NCBI GenBank assembly: GCA_018900975.1
Contig: JAHIFK010000151.1
Span: 1 to 23,078 of the forward strand
Reading direction: 5' to 3'
Source: Methanobacteriota archaeon
Lineage (GTDB): Archaea; Halobacteriota; Methanosarcinia; Methanosarcinales; Methanoperedenaceae
DNA length: 23,078 bases
Part shown: positions 1 through 7,812 of the stretch, in pieces
Position numbering within the stretch: position 1 is the first letter of the stretch
Layout: each line of letters opens with the position of its first letter
The notes under the pieces: model-generated
Told to the model about the DNA's origin: nothing
The model's database searches: none
What the model saw: the letters and a program-made list of their open reading frames with translations, nothing else
Position numbers and translations under genes: made by a program

Positions 1-141
1 AATTGTCCTGCTGCTTTTAGATCTTTCATAAACGTACTCAAAGAAAGCATCCCAATTAGTAAAGCTCTGTTTTCTAAGGAAATTATCATCGAAATGCTCG
101 GCAAGCAACCTGGAAAAATGCTCAAGCGCCAAATATTTCGA
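1..141 (-). pseudogene. 5'-truncated archaeal ATPase (AAA, PF01637/DUF234-like) fragment
   Basis: The minus strand is open from position 141 to the window edge (47 codons) in the same frame as, and directly after, the stop codon of the preceding SDR gene. The translation (SKYLALEHFSRLLAEHF..., then SFTNWDAFFEYVYERSK) resembles the stretch between Walker A and Walker B in archaeal ATPases of the PF01637/DUF234 type, where a pattern like 'FS.L.AEFF.D...F.SWEEFFEYL.E' leads into the Walker B strand. The N-terminal P-loop part should lie at higher coordinates, but that space is the SDR gene, so the gene has lost its 5' part. No convincing start codon or ribosome-binding site is visible. The rest runs off the window. 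The family call is from recall of the motif pattern; the open frame and missing 5' end are direct observations. Confidence 0.55.
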
Positions 142-1062
142 CTATGATTTGATCATCTTCATTAACCCATCCCTGAGATCAACCTCAGGCAACCAACCCA
201 GCATCTTCAGTTTCGAAACATCAGCGCACATTCTTGGGATATCCACAGCATTTGAGCGCCTGCGTGACTCTATGGAAACATATTTTTTTGCAGGATCGAT
301 GATATCAATAACACTCTCAACGACCTCTTTTATGCTCGTTTCCCTTCCCGAGCCCAGGTTGTATATCCCATCCCCATGCTCTGCAATGGTTAACATCCCA
401 TTGATCGCATCCTTGATGTATAACATATCGCGCGTTGGGCTTAAGTTCCCAAGTTCGATCGTGTCTTTTTGATATGCCTGTTTTATTATCGAAGGGATAA
501 TGAAATCCTCTGATTGTCCGGGGCCGAACATATTGAACGGTCTGATAATTGCGGCCTTCAATCCATAATTCAGGGCATAAGCATTAACAAGCATCTCTGC
601 AGATGCTTTGCTTGCAGAATATAGTTCCCGCGGGCTGACCGGATGTTTCTCATCCATAGGGAGATATTGCGGTACCCCGTACACATGGGAAGAACTAATA
701 TAAACAAATTTTCCGCTCGTGTTTTTTCGTGCCTCCTCAAGCAGGTTCAACGTCCCTGTCGCATTTATCTCAAATGTCTCCCTGGGATGCGCTATCGCAT
801 AGTTCACATTTGAAACCGCAGCAAGATGGAACACCATATCCGCATCTTTCATGATATCCTGAAGCGAGCCGGTATCGGTAATATTTCCTCGCACCAGGGT
901 TATCTCATCTTCAAGACCTGTGAGATTTCTGGCTTTATCCATTGTAAGTACTTTGATCCGTGCTTTTCTATCAAGCAGCTCTTTGACAAGATAGGGACCA
1001 ACGAAACCAGTAGCCCCTGTTAGCAACACGAACTTATTTTGCCAGAAATCCTTATTCTTCAT
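142..1062 (-). CDS. NAD(P)-dependent epimerase/dehydratase (SDR), probable GDP-4-keto-6-deoxymannose reductase or related nucleotide-sugar epimerase
   Basis: This is a 306-aa extended short-chain dehydrogenase. The dinucleotide-binding loop TGATGFVG is at residues 15-22, the Ser region YISSSHVYG at 121-129, the catalytic YSASK (Tyr148, Lys152) follows, and RPFNMFGPGQ at 174-183 is typical of nucleotide-sugar epimerases. The ATG overlaps the stop of the upstream gmd gene (ATGA), implying translational coupling. Its substrate is therefore probably the gmd product GDP-4-keto-6-deoxy-D-mannose, which an Rmd-type reductase would turn into GDP-D-rhamnose. The sequence alone cannot exclude a GDP-fucose synthase-like or UDP-sugar 4-epimerase activity. 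It is the last intact gene of the glycan operon, with a truncated ATPase remnant directly behind it. Confidence 0.85.
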   Translation of the reverse strand: MKNKDFWQNKFVLLTGATGFVGPYLVKELLDRKARIKVLTMDKARNLTGLEDEITLVRGNITDTGSLQDIMKDADMVFHLAAVSNVNYAIAHPRETFEINATGTLNLLEEARKNTSGKFVYISSSHVYGVPQYLPMDEKHPVSPRELYSASKASAEMLVNAYALNYGLKAAIIRPFNMFGPGQSEDFIIPSIIKQAYQKDTIELGNLSPTRDMLYIKDAINGMLTIAEHGDGIYNLGSGRETSIKEVVESVIDIIDPAKKYVSIESRRRSNAVDIPRMCADVSKLKMLGWLPEVDLRDGLMKMIKS

Positions 1063-2018
1063 TTTTCATATCTCTTAAGATCTTCCCTGACCATCATTTT
1101 TACGAGTTCTTCAAAGGTAACTTCAGGTTCCCAGCCAAGAACACGTCGTGCTTTGGAAGCGTCGCCAAGCAGAAGGTTTACCTCGGCAGGGCGGATGAAT
1201 TTCGCATCCGTCTTTACATATTTCTTCCAGTCAAGACCAGCCTCACGAAAAGCAAGCTCTGCAAACTCACCCACAGAATGCGTCCTCCCAGTTGCGACAA
1301 CATAATCATCTGGCTCTTTTTGCTGCAGCATCAACCACATTGCTTTAACATAGTCGCCTGCATAGCCCCAGTCTCTTTTGGCTTCAAGGTTGCCAAGGCG
1401 CAATTCCTTTGCCGCGCCGTGATATATCCGGGCCACAGCATCTGTTATTTTTCTTGTTACGAACTCGATCCCGCGCCTGGGTGATTCATGGTTGAACAAT
1501 ATTCCGTTGGATGAATGCATCCCGTAACTTTCCCTGTAGTTGATGCATGCCCAGTGTGCATATAATTTGGCAAAGCCGTATGGACTTCGTGGATAGAACA
1601 TTGTATTCTCGTTCTGGGGGGTTTCATTGACTTTCCCGAACATCTCGCTTGATGAAGCCTGATAAAAACGAGCATCAGGGCACACATGGCGTACTCCTTC
1701 AAGTATCCGGACCGTGCCAAGACCGGTCACATCTCCTGTCAGAACGGGCTGGTTCCATGAGGTTGCTACGAATGATTGGGCTGCAAGATTGTACACCTCG
1801 TTTGGCTGTGACTTTTTCAGCGCATTATTAATGGAGGATTGGTCTGTTAAGTCTCCTTCTATCAATTCGATCTTCTCCAGGATATGTTCTATCCTTGAAA
1901 GATTAGGGGTGCTAAGGCGCCTGATCATGCCATATATTTCATATCCTTGTTCAAGGAGCAGTTCTGCTAAGTAAGACCCGTCCTGACCTGTTATCCCGGT
2001 GATAAGTACTGATTTCAT
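1059..2018 (-). CDS. gmd: GDP-mannose 4,6-dehydratase
   Basis: A 319-aa SDR that converts GDP-D-mannose to GDP-4-keto-6-deoxy-D-mannose in the cytoplasm, the branch point for GDP-fucose, GDP-rhamnose, GDP-colitose and GDP-perosamine. Signatures are the NADP-binding TGITGQDG at residues 7-14, the substrate loop ASSSEMFG at 121-128, catalytic Tyr147 and Lys151 (YGFAK), and the family-specific NHESPRRG at 176-183. The length is slightly below the usual 340-370 aa, as in compact archaeal versions. An AGGA ribosome-binding site lies about 8 bases before the ATG. The gene overlaps the following SDR gene by 4 bases, so the pair probably acts in consecutive steps. No fucose or perosamine enzyme is recognisable nearby, so the final sugar is unresolved. 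Confidence 0.95.
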   Translation of the reverse strand: MKSVLITGITGQDGSYLAELLLEQGYEIYGMIRRLSTPNLSRIEHILEKIELIEGDLTDQSSINNALKKSQPNEVYNLAAQSFVATSWNQPVLTGDVTGLGTVRILEGVRHVCPDARFYQASSSEMFGKVNETPQNENTMFYPRSPYGFAKLYAHWACINYRESYGMHSSNGILFNHESPRRGIEFVTRKITDAVARIYHGAAKELRLGNLEAKRDWGYAGDYVKAMWLMLQQKEPDDYVVATGRTHSVGEFAELAFREAGLDWKKYVKTDAKFIRPAEVNLLLGDASKARRVLGWEPEVTFEELVKMMVREDLKRYEK

Positions 2019-2051
2019 AACGCTATCCTTTGATATTTATTTGCGGTTTGT

Positions 2052-2222
2052 TCATATCGTTTTTACTGCATTTATTATATCTGTCTCCTCTGCATCCACA
2101 AGTATCCAGGTCGAACCATCGATCATAGTTTCGAGACATCCTCGTTCTTTGACCGCGACCGTTGTTTTTCCAGATGCCATTGCTAAACCCCGGCGCTGTA
2201 AATGAAGTTGGCAAAGTATCAT
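2052..2222 (-). pseudogene. Glycosyltransferase family 4 C-terminal remnant
   Basis: Between rmlA and gmd the minus strand holds a 56-codon open frame that keeps only the donor-binding part of a GT4 enzyme (AMASGK...GCLETMIDGST...LV). By hand alignment 23 of 43 residues match residues 284-326 of the intact GT4 encoded at 6693-7796, and the underlying DNA is also clearly alike. It lacks the N-terminal acceptor domain, most of the donor domain and the EPFG Glu motif just upstream. It ends at a TGA where the intact paralogue continues for about 40 residues. It is best read as debris of a duplicated or earlier glycosyltransferase gene, probably not functional. Confidence 0.75.
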
Positions 2223-2271
2223 TTTAAATAGCTTTCCACTGATATGATTGGAGATGCTTCGATGGAATATA

Positions 2272-2985
2272 TTATGTCCCCGACCCCATACTCCTCACCA
2301 TTTCGCTCGCCCTGAACAGCGATTCAAAAGTCCCTGCATCGCTCCAGTAACCATTCAAAAGCGAAAAATCCATCTCACCCATGCGAATATACTCATTATT
2401 TACATCCGTTATCTCAAGTTCACCCCTGCCTGAAGGCTTAAGGGTGCGAATTATCTCAAATACCCCGGCATCATAGATATACAGTCCCGTAACCGCAAGA
2501 TCAGATTTGGGTACAGCAGGCTTCTCCTCGATGGAAATGATCTTATTACTCTTGATCTGTGCCACTCCAAACCTTCCTGCATCCGGGACTTCTTTCAGGA
2601 ATATCCTGGCGCCCTGTTTAAATGTCTCAACCGCGTTACGGACATTATCTTCGAAAATATTATCCCCCAGTATCACCGTCACCCCCCCGTTATCTGCAAA
2701 ATCCTTTGCAAGCCCTAGAGCCTCTGCGATGCCTCCTGCTTTTTCCTGTATCTCGAATGTAAGATGCACGCCAAGATCTGCGCCTGAACCGAGAAGTTCA
2801 AGGAAATGCCCGGCGTGGCCGCGGCCAGATACTATCATAATATCCTTTATCCCGGCATCTATCAGCGTCTGCAGAGGGTAGTATATCATGGGTTTGTCAT
2901 ACACCGGCAGCAGATGTTTATTCGTGACTTTTGTAAGAGGATATAGGCGGGAGCCCGTGCCTCCTGCAAGTATTATACCTTTCAT
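2272..2985 (-). CDS. rmlA: Glucose-1-phosphate thymidylyltransferase
   Basis: A nucleotidyltransferase of 237 aa catalysing dTTP (or UTP) + glucose-1-phosphate to dTDP-glucose, the first step of dTDP-L-rhamnose synthesis. Visible signatures are the nucleotide-binding LAGGTGSRL at residues 6-14, the metal-binding LGD at 106-108, EEKP at 153-156, TGLYIYD at 166-172 and WSDAGT at 214-219. It is shorter than the roughly 290-aa bacterial RmlA and matches the compact archaeal form that lacks the C-terminal extension carrying part of the allosteric site. An AGGA ribosome-binding site precedes the ATG. It lies 22 bp behind the UPF0175 gene and completes the rml set with rmlC, rmlB and rmlD upstream. 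Confidence 0.9.
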   Translation of the reverse strand: MKGIILAGGTGSRLYPLTKVTNKHLLPVYDKPMIYYPLQTLIDAGIKDIMIVSGRGHAGHFLELLGSGADLGVHLTFEIQEKAGGIAEALGLAKDFADNGGVTVILGDNIFEDNVRNAVETFKQGARIFLKEVPDAGRFGVAQIKSNKIISIEEKPAVPKSDLAVTGLYIYDAGVFEIIRTLKPSGRGELEITDVNNEYIRMGEMDFSLLNGYWSDAGTFESLFRASEMVRSMGSGT

Positions 2986-3007
2986 TTATTATTCCTGATC
3001 ATCACAT

Positions 3008-3304
3008 TCAATATTTTGCAGCTTCTTTCGCAGTTTCAATTCCTCTCTTAAACCTCTCGTAACTGATGCTGGACTTAACATGGTACTTTTCTAAAACACT
3101 ATTTACATCATATATATCCAGACACAGCAGTTCTACCAGTTTATCCTTACTGATTTTCCCGGAAGAATACTGATTCACCAGATACGATTCTACACCCTCC
3201 CACAATATCTGTTTTAACACAGAAATTTTGTCAATATGTTCTTCATGGGAACGCATATCCAGTACCCGATCAATATTTTTTGGTACATCGATCGTAACAC
3301 TCAT
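3008..3304 (-). CDS. UPF0175-like small protein, probable antitoxin
   Basis: A 98-aa protein whose middle (EGVESYLVNQYSSGKISKDK, then LVELLCLDIYDVNSVLEKYHV) has the UPF0175 layout: a 'LY..GKIS..KAAEL' helix followed by a helix-turn-helix-like segment. UPF0175 proteins are commonly antitoxins paired with PIN-domain (DUF3368-type) toxins. Its start codon overlaps the stop of a degenerate upstream frame (TAATG), which looks like the remains of a partner gene. It sits between rmlD and rmlA on the same strand, interrupting an otherwise continuous sugar pathway. The family assignment is moderate because the motif match is by eye; the protein has no recognisable enzymatic motif. Confidence 0.6.
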   Translation of the reverse strand: MSVTIDVPKNIDRVLDMRSHEEHIDKISVLKQILWEGVESYLVNQYSSGKISKDKLVELLCLDIYDVNSVLEKYHVKSSISYERFKRGIETAKEAAKY

Positions 3305-3434
3305 TATAATTCCTCTATTTTATTTTTTATATAATACATATGTTCATCTTTTATCATAGGTTTTAACGCTTCTAAATATTTAAGACCTTTGTCAGCTTTA
3401 TAGATGCATCGGCATCAAGCATGATTTTAATCAT
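3304..3434 (-). pseudogene. Frameshifted remnant of the gene partnered with the UPF0175 protein
   Basis: From an ATG at 3434 the minus strand reads MIKIMLDADASIKLTKVLNI and then a stop. The LDADASIKL start is reminiscent of a PIN-domain N-terminus (hydrophobic strand, then Asp). A second frame from about 3409 reads through YKADKGLKYLEALKPMIKDE to a lysine-rich end and stops in TAATG, overlapping the start of the UPF0175 gene. Joining the two frames gives a plausible start and end of one small protein with the middle deleted. The frames and their coupling are seen directly; the PIN toxin identity is inferred from the neighbour. Confidence 0.4.
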
Positions 3435-3436
3435 AT

Positions 3437-4252
3437 TTATTGGATAGCCTCATTACGTTTCAAATACTCAGCAAGAGCATCTCTCCAGTGGCGCATAGGA
3501 GTTGTTTTCGTATTAACAAGAACCGAGTATTTCGGACGCCTGGCTTTCCTCGGGAACTCATCGCTTGTGCACTGCACTGTGTTTTTTATAATCGCTGATG
3601 CGAACTCGTACCATGAGCACACGCCCTCGTTCGTAATGTGATATACTCCTGCCGGTAAACCAACAAGCTCTTTTGTTTTCCGGGCAAGGTCAGCTGTGTA
3701 TGTGGGCTTTCCGAACTGGTCATTTACAACTTTTACTTTATCCATCTTACCAGATAACATGAGCATCGTATCCACGAAATTCCTGCCGTGGGCTCCATAC
3801 AGCCACGAAGTCCTCACGATCCTGTGATCCTCCATATTTTCAATAATATTCATCTCACCCGCGAGCTTGGAGCTTCCATAGGCATTTACAGGATTGGGAG
3901 AGTCAGACTCAACATATTCCTTCTTTGAGCCGTCAAAAATATAATCCGTACTGTAATGCACAAGTATCGCGCCTGCACGTTTGCAGCCCTGAGCAATATA
4001 CCCGGGCGCAGCGCCATTAATATCAAATGCCAGTTCCCTGTTCTCCTCGCAGTCGTCAACAGCAGTGTAACCCGCTGCATTTATCACAACATCAGGTTTA
4101 TTGGTCTCTATTGTTTCAATGACCTTCTCCCTGTCCCTGATATCAAGATCCCTGTGTTTTAACTTCACAGCATCAGGAAAGACCGTGCACAACTCAGTAC
4201 CGAGCATCCCTCCTGCCCCGAATATCAGTGTTTTAATTTTTCCCACCACCAT
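3437..4252 (-). CDS. rmlD: dTDP-4-dehydrorhamnose reductase
   Basis: A 271-aa SDR catalysing the last step of dTDP-L-rhamnose synthesis, NAD(P)H reduction of dTDP-4-keto-L-rhamnose. Signatures are FGAGGMLG at residues 11-18, the family-typical STDYIFDG at 101-108, catalytic Tyr125 and Lys129 (YGSSK), and RTSWLYG at 147-153. The ATG at 4252 lies 28 bases inside rmlB. In-frame GTG codons follow immediately, so the true start may be a few codons later, but translational coupling to rmlB is clear either way. Downstream, the partner-gene remnant begins only a few bases past the stop, so foreign DNA abuts the 3' end exactly. Confidence 0.93.
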   Translation of the reverse strand: MVVGKIKTLIFGAGGMLGTELCTVFPDAVKLKHRDLDIRDREKVIETIETNKPDVVINAAGYTAVDDCEENRELAFDINGAAPGYIAQGCKRAGAILVHYSTDYIFDGSKKEYVESDSPNPVNAYGSSKLAGEMNIIENMEDHRIVRTSWLYGAHGRNFVDTMLMLSGKMDKVKVVNDQFGKPTYTADLARKTKELVGLPAGVYHITNEGVCSWYEFASAIIKNTVQCTSDEFPRKARRPKYSVLVNTKTTPMRHWRDALAEYLKRNEAIQ

Positions 4253-5202
4253 CGGTTCTCAACATACCATCGAACCGTGCTTTCAAGCGCCTCATTGAAT
4301 CCGTGCTCCGGCACCCAGCCCAATTTGAGCAGTTTTGTACAATTAAGAGAATACCTGAAATCATGACCCTTTCGATCTACCACATACTCTATCATGGACT
4401 CATCCTTACCCAGGATCTTGATGATCTTTTTTGTTATATCGATATTTGACCTCTCAGCCCCTCCCCCGATATTGTATATCTCGCCAGGAATGCCATTATG
4501 CAGCACAAAATCCACGGCTTTGCAGTGGTCAAGCACACATATCCAGTCCCGCACGTTCTTACCACTTCCATATACAGGTACTTTTTTGTTTTCAAGCAGG
4601 TTCGTGATAAAAAGTGGTATGAGTTTTTCAGGATACTGGTAAGGTCCAAAGTTGTTGGTGCACCTTGTTATTACTACGGGCAATTTGTGCGTTATATAAT
4701 ACGACTGCGCAAGCAGGTCTGAACCAGCTTTGCTGGAAGAATACGGGCTTGATGGCGTGAGTCTGTCTTTTTCTTTAAATGAACCTCTTTCCCTGCTGCC
4801 ATAGACCTCATCAGTGGAAATATGGATAAACCTGCCTACCTTATATTTGCGCGCGCTTTCAAGAAGCACAAAAGTACCCAGGACGTTGGTCCTGACGAAC
4901 GCCGAAGCGTCTTCAATTGAGCGGTCCACGTGGCTCTCTGCCGCAAAATGAACAACAGTATCAACCTTTTGCATAACTTTGTCAACGACCGAAGGGTCGC
5001 AGATGTCTCCCAAAACAAACGAATAATTCGGGTTTTTTTCGACATCCTTAAGGTTATCAGGATTCCCTGCATAGGTCTGCATATCAAGATTGATCACCCT
5101 GTAGTCCTCATATTTTTCCAGCATATGCCTTATAAAATTGCTCCCGATGAAACCCAGCCCGCCAGTTACGAGAATGTTCAATGTCATGACCTCTCTATCC
5201 AT
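4225..5202 (-). CDS. rmlB: dTDP-glucose 4,6-dehydratase
   Basis: A 325-aa SDR converting dTDP-glucose to dTDP-4-keto-6-deoxyglucose. It has TGGLGFIG at residues 13-20, the catalytic STDEVYG at 129-135 (Thr130, Asp131, Glu132), YSSSK with Tyr154 and Lys158, and the RmlB-specific NNFGPYQYPEKLIP at 183-196. The ATG at 5202 overlaps rmlC by 8 bases. RmlB proteins usually begin directly at the 'ILVTGG' strand, and GAGGTC lies about 6 bases before a TTG at codon 8, so a TTG start near 5181 (MNILVTGG) is an attractive alternative. The ATG at codon 6 sits too close to that ribosome-binding site. The function call is firm; only the start is open. Confidence 0.95.
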   Translation of the reverse strand: MDREVMTLNILVTGGLGFIGSNFIRHMLEKYEDYRVINLDMQTYAGNPDNLKDVEKNPNYSFVLGDICDPSVVDKVMQKVDTVVHFAAESHVDRSIEDASAFVRTNVLGTFVLLESARKYKVGRFIHISTDEVYGSRERGSFKEKDRLTPSSPYSSSKAGSDLLAQSYYITHKLPVVITRCTNNFGPYQYPEKLIPLFITNLLENKKVPVYGSGKNVRDWICVLDHCKAVDFVLHNGIPGEIYNIGGGAERSNIDITKKIIKILGKDESMIEYVVDRKGHDFRYSLNCTKLLKLGWVPEHGFNEALESTVRWYVENRWWWEKLKH

Positions 5203-5668
5203 GCTTCAAGCCAGGCGCAAGTCCCCAGTCATAAGGGATCTCCTTTGTATCAGGAGGAAGGCGGTATTCATCAGGCTCTTTATAATTATACGGCAGTGTC
5301 GGGATGCTTAAGAAATACGCGGTCTCTGTACCTATCCCTTTAAATCCATGGTACACGCCGGGAGGTACGCTGATCAGGATCGGATTTTTCTCACCCACGA
5401 ACAATTCCATTATGACCTTATAAGTGGGTGAATCCTTGCGCGCATCATATAGAACAACTTTCATCATGCCCCTGAGGCATGTAAAATTATCAGTCTGCTT
5501 CTTATGATAGTGCCAGCCCTTAACCACACCAGGGTATGCTGTTGACACATAGACCTGCCCGAACTGTTTGAACATCTCATCGTCGCACCTTAAGATCTCC
5601 ATGAGCCAGCCCCGCTCATCAGGGATGACTTTCAGGTTTTTTATTATCACACCATCAATGTTTTTCAT
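5195..5668 (-). CDS. rmlC: dTDP-4-dehydrorhamnose 3,5-epimerase family cupin
   Basis: A 157-aa RmlC-like cupin expected to convert dTDP-4-keto-6-deoxyglucose to dTDP-4-keto-L-rhamnose. DERGWLMEIL at residues 17-26 and GVVKGWHYHKKQTDNF at 47-62 match the family core, with His53 in the place of the catalytic histidine. Lys70 and the aromatic residues around 127-129 are candidate partners. It is shorter than canonical RmlC (about 180 aa) and reads GWHYH rather than RGLHYQ, so it belongs to a divergent archaeal or sugar-3,5-epimerase subgroup. Its place directly ahead of rmlB, with an 8-base overlap, and the presence of rmlA and rmlD support the rhamnose pathway. Confidence 0.85.
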   Translation of the reverse strand: MKNIDGVIIKNLKVIPDERGWLMEILRCDDEMFKQFGQVYVSTAYPGVVKGWHYHKKQTDNFTCLRGMMKVVLYDARKDSPTYKVIMELFVGEKNPILISVPPGVYHGFKGIGTETAYFLSIPTLPYNYKEPDEYRLPPDTKEIPYDWGLAPGLKHG

Positions 5669-5716
5669 ATGTCCTGCTTTTCCAATTATTATCCTGTTTT
5701 ACAATTCCTTGAAGTA

Positions 5717-6700
5717 TTATTTAAGTTTGCCTTCTTTGCTCATGTGTTGACGCGCCGGAGCCCATGTTTGAATGAATTTTCTTATATCTTTTTCATGTAC
5801 ATGACTTCGCGATCTCCTGGCAATCATCTTCGGAATGCCTTTTATCGCATCTATCTTTGATCGAAAAATTGCCTTTCCATGGCCTTTAATAAAATAATAC
5901 GGCAATACAGCGATATTTCTGCCAATGATCCACGGCAGGGACGACATTAACACCCAGAACGGGAAATTCTTTATCGTATTCCACAGGATGTTCCTGTTTG
6001 CATAGTATATCGTATATTCGGTTTCGAATCCGGCTGTTCCGCCATGATAATGATACACAACAGCTTTCGGGACGTACACACATTTCCATCCAGAGAGCCT
6101 TCCGCGAAATGCAAGGTCGGTATCTTCAAGATATGCATGAAAATCTTCATCGAACAGGCCGATCTCTTCAAGCATCTTTTTTCGATACAGGGCGGCTCCG
6201 GCGCAGGGACCGAATATTTCTTCAACTGATCCATACTGGCCATTATCGGTTTCATATATTCCCCTGTCCCAGCAAACGCCGCTCCTTGAAATAGCAAGGC
6301 CTGTTGATTGTATCATATCCGGTTTTTCCATAAACAGCATTTTAGAAGCGCACATCCCTATGTCAGGATCGGTTTTCATGGCCCAGACAAGCTCTTCCAG
6401 CCACCGTGAAGTAACTTGCGTATCATTATTCAATGTTGCTATCAGTTCGCCTCTCGCAACTTTGATCCCAATATTATTTCCTTTTGCGAATCCGAGGTTC
6501 TTTTTAATTTCTAATATTTTGACATCCTGGAATTCTTTTCTAACATACTCTGTTGAACCATCGCTCGATCCGTTATCCACAAAAATGATCTCGATATCAG
6601 GATAAGACTGTGAAGATAAAGAAGAGAGGCATTTTTCTAAAAATCCTTTACCATTGTAATTTACAACTACTACCGAAACAAGAGGAATGGGTCTATTCAT
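5717..6700 (-). CDS. Family 2 glycosyltransferase (rhamnosyltransferase-like)
   Basis: A 327-aa GT-A fold enzyme of the GT2 family, with VSVVVVNYNG at residues 8-17, the nucleotide-binding VDNGSSD at 41-47, NNDT at 91-94 in the DxD position, and EDTDLAFRGRLSGWK at 192-206, which carries the ED catalytic-base motif. This arrangement is typical of WbbL-like rhamnosyltransferases, and the adjacent rml genes make dTDP-L-rhamnose a reasonable donor. That donor is inferred, not seen. A hydrophobic, aromatic-rich stretch at about 245-275 may associate with the membrane. The start overlaps the end of the upstream GT4 gene by 8 bases, and rmlC follows after 48 bp. Confidence 0.88.
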   Translation of the reverse strand: MNRPIPLVSVVVVNYNGKGFLEKCLSSLSSQSYPDIEIIFVDNGSSDGSTEYVRKEFQDVKILEIKKNLGFAKGNNIGIKVARGELIATLNNDTQVTSRWLEELVWAMKTDPDIGMCASKMLFMEKPDMIQSTGLAISRSGVCWDRGIYETDNGQYGSVEEIFGPCAGAALYRKKMLEEIGLFDEDFHAYLEDTDLAFRGRLSGWKCVYVPKAVVYHYHGGTAGFETEYTIYYANRNILWNTIKNFPFWVLMSSLPWIIGRNIAVLPYYFIKGHGKAIFRSKIDAIKGIPKMIARRSRSHVHEKDIRKFIQTWAPARQHMSKEGKLK

Positions 6701-7796
6701 ATTTAACAGGTTTCAAAATTGCATTGATCTCCTTTTTCATCTTATCAAGAAAAATATCCACGCTGAACTTCCTTGCCTGTTCCGTACATTTTTCCTTATA
6801 CTTAGCAGGTTCCCTGGATATTATATTTATTGCACTGACTATCTTAGAGACCTCAGGTTCAACAAGTAACCCGGTCGAACCATCAATCACAGTTTCCAGA
6901 CATCCCCCCTCCCTCATCCCCAAGACCGCCTTTCCAGAAGCCATCGCCTCGACAGGAGCCATGCCAAAAGGTTCGTCAATAGAAGTAATTATGAAAGCTT
7001 TGCATCTGGCATAAAGATCGATCAATTCGTTATCGGTCACGTTCCCGATCAGTCTCACATTCTGAGGAAGATCCTTTATCAGATCATCGGCATATGTCGA
7101 GGAATTATCACCTCCGGCATATCCTCCCACGATCAATAGCCTCTCCTGCGGCAGCTTCCTGAAGGCTTCTATCTGCAATTCCAGGCGCTTTTCCGGGTAT
7201 AGCCTGTTCACCGACAGCCAGAAATCCCCATATTCTTCAAACTTGAATTTTGCTATATCTATCGGAGGATAAATTACCGGAGAATCCCTGTTCAAATATT
7301 TTTTCACACGTTTCTGTGCGCTTATGGAATTAGCCACTATGAGGCAAACATCTTTCATATAATGCTCATAAGCTCTTCTATGCAATTTTACCCATATCCT
7401 GAACATTATAGATGGTAAAAAAGACAACTGATCAAGGTACATGTCGTAGAAATCATAAAAAACACGCACAGGCGCAGATTGGCAGTACATTAGATTTGGC
7501 CTGTGTTTCTTTGATGCAAAATGAGCCCAGTTATTTGAAAATATGAAAAAATCATATTTTTTGGAAAAATCGCATAATGCAAATTTAATTGATGCTGATA
7601 TTTGTTTAAGTGGAGGGATTTTGACTGTTCCACCGAGACTTATGATATTCACATTTTCAAAACCCATCTTTCTTACAGAATCCATATTCACATCTGTTGT
7701 TATAATATCTGCGCCAAGCTCACGCGCAAGGGTCAGGACTACTTTGTCCCCGCCTCCTATGGCTGAAAGATAATCATGGAAAATGGCGATCTTCAT
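6693..7796 (-). CDS. Family 4 glycosyltransferase
   Basis: A 367-aa GT-B enzyme. The N-terminal acceptor domain begins MKIAIFHDYLSAIGGGDKV, with the usual glycine loop near residue 14. The donor domain shows SVNRLYPEKRLELQIEAF at 195-212 and the GT4 Glu motif EPFGMAPVEAMASGK at 275-289. It presumably adds a hexose or deoxyhexose from a nucleotide sugar to a lipid-linked glycan on the cytoplasmic face of the membrane. It overlaps the following GT2 gene by 8 bases and lies 16 bp behind another GT4 gene. A decayed paralogue of its C-terminal domain lies at 2052-2222. The specific sugar cannot be deduced. Confidence 0.9.
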   Translation of the reverse strand: MKIAIFHDYLSAIGGGDKVVLTLARELGADIITTDVNMDSVRKMGFENVNIISLGGTVKIPPLKQISASIKFALCDFSKKYDFFIFSNNWAHFASKKHRPNLMYCQSAPVRVFYDFYDMYLDQLSFLPSIMFRIWVKLHRRAYEHYMKDVCLIVANSISAQKRVKKYLNRDSPVIYPPIDIAKFKFEEYGDFWLSVNRLYPEKRLELQIEAFRKLPQERLLIVGGYAGGDNSSTYADDLIKDLPQNVRLIGNVTDNELIDLYARCKAFIITSIDEPFGMAPVEAMASGKAVLGMREGGCLETVIDGSTGLLVEPEVSKIVSAINIISREPAKYKEKCTEQARKFSVDIFLDKMKKEINAILKPVKYE

Positions 7797-7812
7797 TCAA
7801 TAAGCCTCAATG

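Noticed and set aside
2023..2214. 63-codon minus-strand frame between gmd and rmlA
   Set aside because: Wrong frame of the GT4 remnant; the frame that matches the intact paralogue is the one at 2052-2222.
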